Source: Klebsiella electrica
Lineage (GTDB): Bacteria > Pseudomonadota > Gammaproteobacteria > Enterobacterales > Enterobacteriaceae
NCBI RefSeq assembly: GCF_006711645.1
Contig: NZ_CP041247.1
Location: 2,232,001-2,296,000 of the forward strand
Length of the DNA stretch: 64,000 nucleotides
Reading direction: 5' to 3'
Below are positions 10,249 through 19,248 of the stretch, piece by piece (the first letter of the stretch is position 1; each line of letters begins with the position of its first letter). The notes under the pieces are model-generated. The model was not told where the DNA came from. It did no database searches and worked only from the letters and a program-made list of their open reading frames with translations. A program made the translations under genes and the position numbers.

Positions 10249-10437
10249 ATGTAGTAGTAAATGTTCTGTAAGATAAAAAATCAGCCGTTGCCAGATCGGC
10301 GTTTTTGGCGCTTTTTATTGCCGGTGTGTGTTATCTAATATTTTGTTTTATATATGAAAAATATATCTGTCTCTACGCAGTTACCCTGGTAGTAAAGACA
10401 TTTTATGTCCGCTAAAACAGGGTATTGACTACTACAT
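10249..10437. repeat. Widely spaced 10-bp inverted repeat in the receptor/ABC intergenic region
   Basis: ATGTAGTAGT (10249-10258) is exactly inverted as ACTACTACAT (10428-10437). The copies flank about 170 bp of AT-rich DNA, one copy near each of the two divergent genes. Function unknown: it could be paired operator half sites or chance. Confidence 0.4.
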
Positions 10438-10458
10438 GTATCCGCAGCATGATCAAAA

Positions 10459-10477
10459 GAGAATGAGATTTATTTTT
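10459..10477. promoter_or_regulatory. Candidate Fur box upstream of the iron ABC importer
   Basis: GAGAATGAGATTTATTTTT matches 13 of 19 positions of the Fur consensus and lies 57-75 bp before the ATPase ATG. Together with the box at 10220-10238 it would give iron repression in both directions. Confidence 0.5.
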
Positions 10478-10533
10478 GTTTGACTGCAGAGCGTGCTGGC
10501 TGATGCCACGCCGTTGCGGCGCAGGAGCGAGTT

Positions 10534-11355
10534 ATGCCACAGCGGGTGATACCTGCAGAGCGGGGAATCGTGCTGGATTCCCTGTCGGCCGGATACGGCC
10601 AGACCCTGATTGTCGATGACATTCATCTGACGATCCCTCACGGTAAAATGACGGTACTGGCCGGGGCCAACGGCTCCGGTAAATCCACGCTGCTGTCGAC
10701 GATTGCCCGCATGCTGAAACCGCTTGGCGGCAGCGTGCGTCTGGATGGGCAGATGATCCACGCCATGCCGACCCGGGCGGTTTCGCGTCAGCTGGGGATC
10801 CTGCCGCAGTCTCCACTCACTCCCGAAGGATTAACCGTCTTTGAACTGGTTTCCCGCGGGCGCTATCCCTGGCAGGGGCTGATGCGCCAGTGGTCTGATG
10901 CCGACGAACGGGCGGTGGAAGAGGCGATGGCGTTAACCGGCACCGCCGAATTTGCCCATCTGCCGGTAGACAGCCTCTCCGGCGGCCAGCGTCAGCGCTG
11001 CTGGATTGCGATGGCGCTGGCACAGGAAACGCCGACGATCCTGCTGGACGAACCGACCACCTGGCTCGATTTGCGCTATCAGGTCGATATCCTCGAACTG
11101 CTGCAAACCCTGACCCGCGAACATGGACGCACGGTGGTCACCGTGCTGCACGACCTGAACTTTGCGGTGAACTATGCCGACATCCTGGTGTTCCTCAAGA
11201 AAGGGCGTATTGCCGGGGTGGTGGACGAAAACGCCAGCTGTACCCCGGAGCTTATCAAAACCGTGTTTGATGTTGAGGTACAGATGTCGCTCAACCCGCA
11301 GACCGGTAAACCCTTCTTTATGCCCTTTCGCGTGCGCCAGGGGGAAGCCCAATGA
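10534..11355 (+). CDS. Iron-siderophore ABC importer, ATPase (FecE/FhuC/FepC type)
   Basis: Cytoplasmic ATPase of a ferric-siderophore importer. 273 residues, with an AGGAG ribosome site (10525-10529) before the ATG. Walker A GANGSGKST is at 44-52, the signature LSGGQRQR near 148, Walker B with LLDEPTTWLD near 168, and a switch His in VLHDLN near 208. LDLRYQVDILELL after Walker B is typical of the FecE/FepC group. Its stop overlaps the start of the next permease (ATGA at 11352). Order ATPase, two permeases, binding protein. Confidence 0.9.
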   Translation: MPQRVIPAERGIVLDSLSAGYGQTLIVDDIHLTIPHGKMTVLAGANGSGKSTLLSTIARMLKPLGGSVRLDGQMIHAMPTRAVSRQLGILPQSPLTPEGLTVFELVSRGRYPWQGLMRQWSDADERAVEEAMALTGTAEFAHLPVDSLSGGQRQRCWIAMALAQETPTILLDEPTTWLDLRYQVDILELLQTLTREHGRTVVTVLHDLNFAVNYADILVFLKKGRIAGVVDENASCTPELIKTVFDVEVQMSLNPQTGKPFFMPFRVRQGEAQ

Positions 11356-12371
11356 GCGCCTGCGCGTTGCCGCTGCGCCGCCGTCGGGCGCGACCAAAAC
11401 GGGCGATCGCGCTGCTGGCGCTGTTGCTGATTGTTGGTTCGGTGGTGCATCTGGGACTGGGCGCGCGCTGGATTGCGCCGGAGACGGTGCTCCAGGCGCT
11501 GTTGCACTATGACCCGCGTAATTTTGACCAGCGGATTATTGTCGAACTGCGTCTGGTTCGCCTCGCGGCGGCGCTGTTGACCGGCGCGACGTTGGGCGTC
11601 GCCGGTCTGCTGCTGCAGACGGTGATTCGTAACCCGTTGGGGGAGCCGCATATTCTGGGGCTGAATGCCGGTGCCTCGCTGGCGGTAGTCGCAACATCGG
11701 CGCTGGGTCTGAGCGCAATGACGCCGGGTCGCCCGCTGATTGCCGCCGGCGGCGCGGCGCTGCTGTTTGGCGGCGTCATGCTGCTGGCGACCGCCGGGCG
11801 CGGTGGGGCGACGCCGCTACGCATCACGCTCTGCGGCGTGGCGCTCTCGGCCTTTGCCTCGGCGGTGACCGCCGCGATCCTGATTCTGGATGAACAAACG
11901 CTGCTGGCGATGCGCACGTGGCTGGCGGGCGATCTGGCCGGGCTTAACTGGTCAGTTTTACGCGCGGCGGCGCTTCCGGCGCTGGCCGGGGGCCTGCTCG
12001 CGCTGCTTATCGCGCCTCGTCTCAACGTTCTGGCGCTGGGCGACAAGGTGGCGCTCGGGCTGGGGGTGAACCTTGTGCAGACCCGCCTGCTGGGGCTGGG
12101 CGCCATTGCGCTGCTGTGCGGCGCGGCAGTGGCGGTCGCCGGGCCGATAGGTTTTGTCGGGCTGGTGGTACCGCACGTCATCCGTCGTCTGGTCAGCGAA
12201 GATATTCGTCTGGCGCTGCCGCTGGCGGCGCCGGTCGGGGCGCTGGTGCTGCTGTTCGCGGATATCGCCGCCCGTACCCTGGTGGCGCCGCAGGAGCTGG
12301 CGACCGGGGCGATGACCGCGCTGGTTGGCGCGCCGGTATTTATCTTTATCGCCGCGAGGTTTTTTAAATGA
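11352..12371 (+). CDS. Iron-siderophore ABC importer, permease (FecCD family)
   Basis: Inner-membrane permease of the FecCD/BtuC family, 339 residues with about nine hydrophobic segments. Diagnostic stretches are RLVRLAAALLTGATLGVAG, LLLQTVIRNPLGEPHILG (a near-universal family motif) and GPIGFVGLVVPHVIRRLV before the coupling region. It starts at the ATGA overlap with the ATPase gene and ends overlapping the second permease (12368-12371). The N-terminus starts MSACALPLRRRRARPKRA, a strongly basic cytoplasmic tail. Confidence 0.9.
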   Translation: MSACALPLRRRRARPKRAIALLALLLIVGSVVHLGLGARWIAPETVLQALLHYDPRNFDQRIIVELRLVRLAAALLTGATLGVAGLLLQTVIRNPLGEPHILGLNAGASLAVVATSALGLSAMTPGRPLIAAGGAALLFGGVMLLATAGRGGATPLRITLCGVALSAFASAVTAAILILDEQTLLAMRTWLAGDLAGLNWSVLRAAALPALAGGLLALLIAPRLNVLALGDKVALGLGVNLVQTRLLGLGAIALLCGAAVAVAGPIGFVGLVVPHVIRRLVSEDIRLALPLAAPVGALVLLFADIAARTLVAPQELATGAMTALVGAPVFIFIAARFFK

Positions 12372-13426
12372 AAAACGCGGTGCGCCGTGCCGGTTTCCGG
12401 CCCCTTCGCGCGGGGCGCTGCCATCTGCTCCTGCGCCCGGCGGCGCTGAACATCGCCGCGGCGCTGATTATCGCCATTCTGCTTCTGGCAAGCTTTGGCC
12501 TGACCCGCGGCAGCTTTCCGCTGCCTGCCGGTACCCTGGCGCGTGCACTCTTTGCCCCGGAAAATGTCGGCGAACAGTCGCGCTTTATCCTGTTTGATAT
12601 TCGCCTCCCACGGCTGCTGATGGCGCTGCTGTGCGGCGCCATGCTCGGGCTGGCGGGGGCGGCGATGCAGAGCATCACCCGTAACGGGCTGGCGGATCCG
12701 GGGTTGATTGGCGTCAAAGAGGGGGCCAGCGTCGTGGTGCTGGCGTTGATTCTGTTCTTTCCCGCCGTCGGCCTGGTCTGGCGGCCGCTGGCGGGGATTC
12801 TCGGCGGGGCGCTGGTGGCGCTGTTGGTGCTGGTGCTGGCCCGCGATTGCTCGCGGCCGCGCTTCATTCTGATCGGTATCGGCGTCTCCTGGACGCTGGC
12901 GGCGGCGGTCGGCATTTTTATGACTACCGCCGATGTGCGCGATGTGCAAACGGCGATGATCTGGCTTGCCGGCAGTCTGCATGCGGCAACCTGGTCGCTG
13001 CTGCTGGTGGCCTTTTTGTGGGCGTTGCCGGGGACATTGATTCTGTTTCTGACCGCCAGGGCGGCGGATGTGGCGCAGCTTGGCGACCGTACCGCGGTAG
13101 GGCTCGGCGTGCGCCTGCAGCAGTTGACCCTGCTGCGCTTTTTCGCGCCGGTGCTGCTGACCTCTGCCAGCGTCTCCTGCGTCGGCAGCCTTGGCTTTGT
13201 GGGGCTGATGGCGCCCCATATGGCGCGCTTTCTGCTGCGCGGCGGCCAGATGTCGCTACTGTGCGGCAGCGCGTTGATTGGCGCGCTGCTGGTGTTGTTT
13301 ACCGATACCCTCGGCCGTGTGGCCTTCGCGCCGCTGCAAATTCCGGCCGGAATTGTTATTGCGCTGGTGGGGTGTCCGTTTTTTATCTTGCTGCTGTGGC
13401 GTCGTCGTGACGCCCTGTCATGTTGA
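12368..13426 (+). CDS. Iron-siderophore ABC importer, second permease (FecCD family)
   Basis: Second FecCD-family permease, 352 residues, presumed heterodimer partner of the preceding gene. Family motifs are RLPRLLMALLCGAMLGLAGA, MQSITRNGLADPGLIGV and SLGFVGLMAPHMARFLLRG. The N-terminus has a long basic tail (about 25 residues) before the first membrane segment. The gene starts inside the 3' end of the previous gene and its TGA directly abuts the next ATG at 13427, so the four transport genes form a tight operon. Confidence 0.9.
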   Translation: MKNAVRRAGFRPLRAGRCHLLLRPAALNIAAALIIAILLLASFGLTRGSFPLPAGTLARALFAPENVGEQSRFILFDIRLPRLLMALLCGAMLGLAGAAMQSITRNGLADPGLIGVKEGASVVVLALILFFPAVGLVWRPLAGILGGALVALLVLVLARDCSRPRFILIGIGVSWTLAAAVGIFMTTADVRDVQTAMIWLAGSLHAATWSLLLVAFLWALPGTLILFLTARAADVAQLGDRTAVGLGVRLQQLTLLRFFAPVLLTSASVSCVGSLGFVGLMAPHMARFLLRGGQMSLLCGSALIGALLVLFTDTLGRVAFAPLQIPAGIVIALVGCPFFILLLWRRRDALSC

Positions 13427-14389
13427 ATGGTTGCTATGCGTTGGCTTATTTCTTTGCTGTTGTTAGCGGCGGGCGTGACCAGCGCCGCCGAGGGTCAAAC
13501 ACACACGTTTACCGATGATTTAGGGCGGGTGGTGATGGTGCCGCTGCATCCGCAGCGTATCGTCTCGATGCACGACCTGGATATCACGATTCCGCTGATT
13601 GAACTTGGCGTACCGCCGGTGGCCAGCCACGGGCGCACCCGCCCCGACGGTAGCCACTATCTGCGCTCCAGCGCCCAGCTGACCGGGGTCGATTTTGATA
13701 ACAGCGCGATCCAGTTTATCGGCACCGCGGATATCGACCTCGAAGCGGTGGCGGCGGCGAAGCCGGATCTGATTATTACCGAACCGAGCCGCCACGTCTC
13801 CGTGGAACAGCTGGAGAAGATTGCGCCGACGGTCAGCATTGACCATCTGCAGGGCAGCGCGCCGCGAATTTACATCAAGCTGGCGCAGCTCACCGGCAGC
13901 GAAGCGCGGCTGGCGATTCTTGAACATCGCTATCAGGCGCAGATAGCCCAGCTTAAAGCGCTGGTGGATACCCGCAATATCACCGTGTCGGTGATTCAGG
14001 CCAACAATGGCAAAGTCACCGTTCACCACGCTTACCATGCGCTGGGGCGGGTGCTGCGCGATGCCGGGTTCCGTTTTCCGCCGTTGATCGACAAGATCCC
14101 TGACGGACAGCGCATTGACGTCAGCGCTGAACAGCTGCCGGAGCTGGATGCGGATTTTGTTTTTGCCACCTGGCGATCGGATACCGGCGGTAAACCGCAG
14201 GAGGAGCTGCAGGCGATGGAAGGGGTGATGCCCGGCTGGTGCGACTTTATGCGCGCCTGCCGCAGCGGCCGCTATATCCTGCTGCCGCGCGAGGAGGTTA
14301 TCTCCAACTCCTATGCCGCCCTGACCCTGATGGTGGCGCAGGTGCAGTCGCACATTGCCGGTCGTCCGCTGCCGGCGGAGCGGAAATGA
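13427..14389 (+). CDS. Iron-siderophore ABC importer, periplasmic binding protein
   Basis: Class III periplasmic binding protein delivering the ferric chelate to the FecCD-type permease. 320 residues. A signal peptide with core LISLLLLAAGVTSAAEG is cleaved near residue 20-23; a start at ATG 13436 (MRWLIS) is as likely as 13427. The mature protein begins TFTDDLGRVVMVPLHPQRIV, the standard opening of iron-siderophore binding proteins, and AAAKPDLIITEP is the lobe-one motif. The stop overlaps the next start (ATGA at 14386), so it is co-transcribed with the RpiR-type gene. Confidence 0.88.
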   Translation: MVAMRWLISLLLLAAGVTSAAEGQTHTFTDDLGRVVMVPLHPQRIVSMHDLDITIPLIELGVPPVASHGRTRPDGSHYLRSSAQLTGVDFDNSAIQFIGTADIDLEAVAAAKPDLIITEPSRHVSVEQLEKIAPTVSIDHLQGSAPRIYIKLAQLTGSEARLAILEHRYQAQIAQLKALVDTRNITVSVIQANNGKVTVHHAYHALGRVLRDAGFRFPPLIDKIPDGQRIDVSAEQLPELDADFVFATWRSDTGGKPQEELQAMEGVMPGWCDFMRACRSGRYILLPREEVISNSYAALTLMVAQVQSHIAGRPLPAERK

Positions 14390-15285
14390 AAACACCGGTG
14401 AAAAGAGAGAAAGGGCGGGTCGACCTGTTCGGCGAACGCTTTCGCGCCCGGGCGCACCAGCTGTCGCCGCGCCTGCTGGCGGTCGTCAGCTATATCAACG
14501 AAAACCGTGAAGTGGTGCTGGAGCGCACGGCGATGGAGATCGCCGCGGCGACTCAGACTTCGGATGCCACCGTGGTGCGGGCGATTCAGGCGCTGGGCTT
14601 TGCCGGGCTGCGCGAGCTGAAACAGACCATGGAGTGCTGGTTCGGCCCCGCCATCACCTCATCGGAGAAAATGTTGTCAACGGTGAATGCGCTCTCCTGC
14701 GATGTCAATTCGAGCATTGATTTTGTGCTGGAGGGCCATCAGCGCGCCTGCGAAGTGCTCTCTCGCCCCGCCAACCGCGCCGCCGTCGCCCAGGCGGTGG
14801 CGCTACTCAGCGAGGCGCGGCAGGTGGCGATTTTCGGCATCGGGGCGTCGGGGATTCTGGCGGAGTACACCGGCAGGCTGTTCAGCCGTATCGGCTTACC
14901 CTCCTGCGTGCTCAACCGCACCGGTTTCAGCCTTGCCGAGCAGCTAATCGGCCTGCAGCGCGGCGATGTGATGATGATGATGGGCCAGAAATCGCCGCAT
15001 CGCGAAGGGATGACCGCGCTGCGCGAAGCCCGGCGGCTGGGGATCCCGACGATTTTGTTGACCCAGGCGCTGGACTCGCGTTTCAGTCAGGAGGCGCAGG
15101 TGGTGATCGACGTCCCGCGCGGCGGCGATAACGGTCGGGTACCGCTGCATGGCACGGTACTGGTGTGTCTCGAAATGCTGGTGCTGTCGGTGGCGACGAC
15201 CACGCCGCAGCGGACCATGAAGTCGATGAAGCGCATTAACGAACTGCATAAAGCGATTGGTAAATCCGGCGGTAAACGCGGCTAA
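14386..15285 (+). CDS. MurR/RpiR-family transcriptional regulator
   Basis: 299 residues from the ATG at 14386; a longer in-frame reading from 14239 lies inside the binding-protein gene and was rejected. The N-terminal RpiR helix-turn-helix (about residues 20-95: RTAMEIAAATQTSDATVVRA, then IQALGFAGLRELK) is followed by a SIS domain (about 125-275: VAIFGIGASGILAEYTGRLF, RGDVMMMMGQKSPHREGMTA) that in relatives binds phosphosugars. It is translationally coupled to an iron-chelate importer, an unusual partner, and also lies directly upstream of an amino-acid importer, which it might control instead. Ligand unknown. Confidence 0.85.
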   Translation: MKTPVKREKGRVDLFGERFRARAHQLSPRLLAVVSYINENREVVLERTAMEIAAATQTSDATVVRAIQALGFAGLRELKQTMECWFGPAITSSEKMLSTVNALSCDVNSSIDFVLEGHQRACEVLSRPANRAAVAQAVALLSEARQVAIFGIGASGILAEYTGRLFSRIGLPSCVLNRTGFSLAEQLIGLQRGDVMMMMGQKSPHREGMTALREARRLGIPTILLTQALDSRFSQEAQVVIDVPRGGDNGRVPLHGTVLVCLEMLVLSVATTTPQRTMKSMKRINELHKAIGKSGGKRG

Positions 15286-15348
15286 GTCCGCGATAATGCG
15301 CCCGCGGAAAGGTTTCCTGTTGCAAGTCGTCGTGATGATGTGTATTTT

Positions 15349-15367
15349 TATGCAAAATTAATGCATA
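15349..15367. promoter_or_regulatory. Palindrome at the amino-acid ABC operon promoter
   Basis: TATGCA (15349-15354) and TGCATA (15362-15367) are a perfect inverted repeat with a 7-bp AAATTAA centre. It lies 15-33 bp upstream of the binding-protein ATG, about where the transcription start should be, since a weak promoter TTGCAA/TATTTT is just upstream. Candidate operator for the adjacent RpiR-type regulator. Confidence 0.4.
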
Positions 15368-15381
15368 AAAAGGGGGTTGTC

Positions 15382-16149
15382 ATGATGGGGAAATGGATGA
15401 AGGCGTGCTGTCTGTTGGTGGCTCTGGCAGGCAGCGCTCAGGCGGCGCAGGAGACCTACGTTGTCGGTTCCGGCGGGACCTACCGCCCGTTTGAATATGA
15501 AAACAGCCAGAAACAGCTGGAAGGTTTTGATATTGATATCATCAAAGCAATCGCCAAAGCGGAAAACTTTAATATCAAGCTGGTGAATACCCCGTGGGAA
15601 GGGATCTTCGCCACCCTCGGTTCCGGCGACCGCGACATCATTATCTCCGGGATAACCATCACCGATAAGCGCAAGCAGATGGTTGATTTTTCCGCCCCTT
15701 ACTTCCCGGCTGAGCAGTCCATCGTGGTGCCGGCCGATTCCAAAGTGACCTCTCTGGCGGCGCTGAAGAGTGAAAAGGTTGGGGTCGTCAACTCCAGCAC
15801 CGGCGATATCGTGGTTTCTGATGTGCTGGGTAAAAACAGCACCTCGATTAAGCGTTTTGATAATACCCCGCTGATGCTGCAGGAGCTGTTTGAAGACGGC
15901 GTCAGCGCGGCGGTGGGCGATGTGGGCGTGGTGAAATACTATATCAAGCAGCATCCGGAGAAGCAGTTTAAGCTGGTGCCGGACGCCAGGTTTGAACGTC
16001 AGTATTTCGGTATCGCGGTAGCCAAAGGCAACAGCGAACTGCAGGCGAAAATCAACGCCGGCCTGAAGAAAATCGTCGCCGACGGTACCTACGGCAAAAT
16101 CTATAAAACCTGGTTTGACGACAACGTCCCGACGCTGCCTGCGCAATAA
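15382..16149 (+). CDS. Polar amino-acid ABC importer, periplasmic binding protein
   Basis: Family 3 solute-binding protein (GlnH/FliY/ArtJ type), 255 residues from ATG 15382, which follows AGGGGG (15371-15376) by 5 bases. The signal peptide ends near GSAQA/AQE. The family signature GFDIDIIKAIAKAENF is in the first quarter, with GDRDIIISGITITDKRKQMV, the usual DIIISG-T/R-KQ motif. The downstream permease and ATPase complete the system. An intercistronic hairpin after the stop probably makes this protein the most abundant product, as is usual for binding proteins. Confidence 0.9.
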   Translation: MMGKWMKACCLLVALAGSAQAAQETYVVGSGGTYRPFEYENSQKQLEGFDIDIIKAIAKAENFNIKLVNTPWEGIFATLGSGDRDIIISGITITDKRKQMVDFSAPYFPAEQSIVVPADSKVTSLAALKSEKVGVVNSSTGDIVVSDVLGKNSTSIKRFDNTPLMLQELFEDGVSAAVGDVGVVKYYIKQHPEKQFKLVPDARFERQYFGIAVAKGNSELQAKINAGLKKIVADGTYGKIYKTWFDDNVPTLPAQ

Positions 16150-16169
16150 TTCATCTTTTGGTTTTCATG

Positions 16170-16203
16170 ACGGCTATCGACGCGTGCGATAGCCGTATTT
16201 TTA
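16170..16203 (+). terminator. Intercistronic attenuating terminator
   Basis: Perfect 10-bp arms ACGGCTATCG (16170-16179) and CGATAGCCGT (16187-16196) followed by ATTTTTA. It lies between the binding-protein and permease genes of one operon, so it should reduce rather than end transcription. Confidence 0.8.
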
Positions 16204-16213
16204 GGGAAGCACT

Positions 16214-16978
16214 ATGACGGGATTCCGTTGGGAGATCATCGAGGAGTACGGTCCGCTGTTTATGGACGGCGCCTTGATGACCATTAAATGTACCATTATC
16301 TGCGTGATCCTCGGCACCCTGTGGGGGCTGACGCTGGGCCTTGGGCGTATGGCGAAGGCGGAACACGGGCCGTGGAAATATGTGCTGCGCTATCTGGTGC
16401 AGTTTCCGGTGCGCGTCTACGTCAGCGCGTTTCGCGGCACGCCGCTGTTTGTGCAGATTATGGTGGTGCACTTCGCGCTGGTGCCGCTGTTTATCAACCC
16501 GCGCGACGGTCTGCTGGTCAGCCACGGGCTGATGAGCGCCGATTTTGCCCGCGAACTGCGCTCAAACTACGGCGCGTTTCTCTCCTGTATCGTCGCCATT
16601 ACCCTGAATGCCGGGGCCTACGTCTCGGAAATCTTCCGCGCCGGTATCCAGTCGATTGATAAAGGGCAGATGGAAGCCTCCCGCGCGCTGGGGATGCCGT
16701 GGTGGAAAACCATGCGCCAGGTGATTTTGCCGCAGGCCTTTCGGCGGATCCTGCCGCCGCTGGGCAACAATGCGATTGCCATCGTCAAGGACTCGTCGCT
16801 GGCTTCGGCTATCGGTCTTGCCGATCTGGCCTATGCCGCGCGTACCGTGTCCGGCGCCTATGCCACCTACTGGGAACCCTACCTGACCATCTCCCTGGTC
16901 TACTGGGTCATTACCTTCCTGCTGGCGCAGCTGGTTAACCGTCTGGAAAAGAGGTTTGGCAAAAGTGATTCACATTAA
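16214..16978 (+). CDS. Polar amino-acid ABC importer, permease (HisM/GlnP type)
   Basis: Inner-membrane permease, 254 residues, with the His/Glu/Gln/Arg/opine family N-terminal pattern [20 protein letters not shown] and the coupling motif [20 protein letters not shown] near residue 155. [15 protein letters not shown] is another family hallmark. The gene overlaps the start of the ATPase gene. The stretch from [16 protein letters not shown] to [10 protein letters not shown] is a larger-than-usual periplasmic loop seen in some members. Confidence 0.9.
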   Translation: MTGFRWEIIEEYGPLFMDGALMTIKCTIICVILGTLWGLTLGLGRMAKAEHGPWKYVLRYLVQFPVRVYVSAFRGTPLFVQIMVVHFALVPLFINPRDGLLVSHGLMSADFARELRSNYGAFLSCIVAITLNAGAYVSEIFRAGIQSIDKGQMEASRALGMPWWKTMRQVILPQAFRRILPPLGNNAIAIVKDSSLASAIGLADLAYAARTVSGAYATYWEPYLTISLVYWVITFLLAQLVNRLEKRFGKSDSH

Positions 16979-17687
16979 TAATCTGCACAAACGTTTCGGC
17001 GACAGCCACGTACTGCGCGGCATCAGCTGCGATATTAAACCGCAGGAAGTGGTCTGCATTATCGGGCCGTCGGGGTCCGGAAAAAGCACGTTCCTGCGCT
17101 GTATGAATGCGCTGGAAAGCGTCAGCGAAGGCATCGTCGAAGTCAACGGCTTCGCCGTCCACGACCGCAGCACCGATCTGAACAAGATGCGGGAAAGCGT
17201 TGGCATGGTCTTTCAGCGTTTTAATCTGTTCCCCCATATGACGGTACTGGAAAATCTGATCATGGCACCAGTCAACCTGCACGGCGTGAGCCGTTCGCAG
17301 GCGGTGCAGCTGGCGGAAGAGCTGCTGGCGAAGGTGGGGTTAAGCGATAAGCGTGACGCCTGGCCCTCCAGCCTCTCCGGCGGTCAGCAGCAGCGGGTGG
17401 CCATTGCCCGCGCGCTGGCGATGAAGCCTTCGATTATGCTGTTTGATGAGCCGACCTCTGCGCTGGACCCCGAGCTGGTAGGCGACGTGCTGGAAGTGAT
17501 GAAAAACCTAGCCAGCGAAGGGATGACGATGGTTATTGTCACGCACGAGATGGGCTTTGCCCGCGAAGTGGCTGACCGGGTTATCTTTATCGATCAGGGC
17601 ATTATTCAGGAAGAGGGGAAGCCAGAGCAGATCTTTAGCGCTCCGCTCAATCCGCGCACCGCGGCCTTCTTAAGCAAAGTATTATAA
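16965..17687 (+). CDS. Polar amino-acid ABC importer, ATPase (GlnQ/ArtP type)
   Basis: 240 residues if translation starts at GTG 16965, which lies 10 bases after AGAGG (16950-16954). The alternative TTG at 16956 is only 1 base from it. Walker A is GPSGSGKST near 35-43, the Q-loop [17 protein letters not shown], the signature LSGGQQQR near 136, Walker B with [12 protein letters not shown] near 158 and switch [13 protein letters not shown]. It overlaps the permease gene end by 14 bases. The tight set of three suggests import of a polar amino acid or opine, substrate unknown. Confidence 0.9.
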   Translation: MIHINNLHKRFGDSHVLRGISCDIKPQEVVCIIGPSGSGKSTFLRCMNALESVSEGIVEVNGFAVHDRSTDLNKMRESVGMVFQRFNLFPHMTVLENLIMAPVNLHGVSRSQAVQLAEELLAKVGLSDKRDAWPSSLSGGQQQRVAIARALAMKPSIMLFDEPTSALDPELVGDVLEVMKNLASEGMTMVIVTHEMGFAREVADRVIFIDQGIIQEEGKPEQIFSAPLNPRTAAFLSKVL

Positions 17688-17701
17688 GAGCGCACCACAT
17701 G

Positions 17702-17729
17702 CGCCATCAGCGGAGCTTCGCTGATGGCG
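17702..17729. terminator. Terminator hairpin after the amino-acid ABC operon
   Basis: Perfect 11-bp arms CGCCATCAGCG and CGCTGATGGCG with a 6-base loop, between convergent genes. A second weaker stem (TTAGCCG/CGGCTAA, 17739-17752) follows and could serve the opposite strand. Confidence 0.6.
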
Positions 17730-17761
17730 TTAGCCGTTAGCCGCCCGGCTAAGGCTGCTTC

Positions 17762-18961
17762 TCAGGCGGTTTCCGTCTGCACATCGGCGTCTCGGTCCTG
17801 ACGTTCATTTGCCAGCAGCGCTGTCTCCGTTTTCCCCAGGCACTGAATCAGCAGGAACAATACTCCGCAGGCCAGCAGGGTGACCAGCAGGCCATCATAG
17901 CCGGATACGCTGATCAGCAGGCTGCTGACAACCGGTCCGGCAACGCTGCCCGCCGACCAGAAAAATCCCAGCAGGGCGTTGATCATAATAAGCTTCTGCC
18001 CGCTGAAGGTTTTACCGGCGCGCACCAGTGAGAGCGTGTACAGCGCCCCTGCCGCCGCGCCGAGAATCAGACAGCCGATTATGAGCTGGCGATACGATGC
18101 CAGCAGGAAAGGCAGCGCCAGCAGGGAGAGGCAAAACACCACCGCGCAGCTCAGATGCACGCGGCGGAGGCCAAATTTGTCGGCCACCCAGCCCAGCGGG
18201 GCCTGGAAGAAGGCATCGCCGGTTAACACAATGGTCACCAGCAGGACCGCCGTCGCTTCGTTCAGCCCTTTATCCATCCCGTAGAGCGGCAGCAGCGCCA
18301 GAATGCTGGCGTCAAAGAAGGCGAAGCAGAAAACCCCGGACGCCAGGACCGGTAAAAAAGCCCCCAGACTGCGCCAGCTGGCGCGCTCAGCGAGGCTTTC
18401 GCGGCTTCCGCCCGGCAGATGGCGCAGCATCAGCAGACAGGCGGCGGTCAGGCCGATGACGGCCAGTAAGACCCAGGTTTGATAATCGGCGCCGGCAGAG
18501 ATCAGCAGCGGCCCGGCCAACTGGCAGCCGGTGAATGCCGAGGCGTAAATACCGGTCAGGGTGGCGCGGTTTTTACCCGCCGCGCCGCCGGTTATCCAGC
18601 TTTCGCCAAGCACGATAATCACCCCGGAGGCGATACCGGTCAGAAAGCGCGGCAGCAGCAGTTGCAGGAGATCGACGGTCAGACAGGAGGCGACGGTGGC
18701 CAGCGCCAGCAGGATCAGGTTGGCCGTGAGCAAGCTGCCCATCTCAAAACGACGACACAACGCGGGCGAGAGGAACGACGAGAGCATCATGCCCGCCGGG
18801 GGCAGTGCGGCCAGCAGGCCGACATAGACCGTGTCGGTCTGTTGCTGCGCAAGTTCAAGGCTGATTAAAGGCACCGTATAACCGGTGATAAATCCCACTA
18901 ATGATGCGGCCATAATCATCGCCAGCGTGGGGGCAAGGCGATGGTGCTCTGGGTTAAACAT
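17762..18961 (-). CDS. MFS transporter (YcaD/sugar-efflux-like)
   Basis: Major facilitator of 399 residues with about 12 hydrophobic segments. The start at ATG 18961 follows GGGA by 7 bases; ATG 18985 adds eight residues without a ribosome site. The first helix begins LAPTLAMIMAASLVGFITGY. The loop 2-3 motif PPAGMMLSSFLSPALCRRFE is a degenerate form of the MFS A motif, and GWVADKFGLRRVHL after helix 7 is its second-half copy. The tail (after about 375) is polar. It is divergent from an M20 amidohydrolase and may export or import a related compound; direction and substrate are not readable from sequence. Confidence 0.82.
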   Translation of the reverse strand: MFNPEHHRLAPTLAMIMAASLVGFITGYTVPLISLELAQQQTDTVYVGLLAALPPAGMMLSSFLSPALCRRFEMGSLLTANLILLALATVASCLTVDLLQLLLPRFLTGIASGVIIVLGESWITGGAAGKNRATLTGIYASAFTGCQLAGPLLISAGADYQTWVLLAVIGLTAACLLMLRHLPGGSRESLAERASWRSLGAFLPVLASGVFCFAFFDASILALLPLYGMDKGLNEATAVLLVTIVLTGDAFFQAPLGWVADKFGLRRVHLSCAVVFCLSLLALPFLLASYRQLIIGCLILGAAAGALYTLSLVRAGKTFSGQKLIMINALLGFFWSAGSVAGPVVSSLLISVSGYDGLLVTLLACGVLFLLIQCLGKTETALLANERQDRDADVQTETA

Positions 18962-19248
18962 TTTATTCCCGATAACGGAAGTCAACAGGTGGATAATCCG
19001 GCAAAGTGCCGACGACCCTGCATATTAATTAATCGGCTGCGCGCTGTCACCGTTGAAATGACGACTAATATTGATACGCGACATCGGGCGCCCGCTAAAA
19101 CGCGCCGTTCGGGCCGCCGGAGTGTTGTCAGCGCGCTGGCGAAAGGATATAACGAAGAGGGCATTCCGCCGGCGGCGGGCGCATGCATAAAATGTATCCC
19201 GATTTCATACTCGTTCAGCGTTGATGCTGTGCAGGAAAGGAGTAACAC

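Noticed and set aside
11507..13219. 570-residue open reading frame on the minus strand opposite the iron permease genes
   Set aside because: High-GC antisense shadow. It is Arg/Ala/Pro/Gln-rich, low-complexity in parts and without any domain, and the plus-strand permeases are clear.
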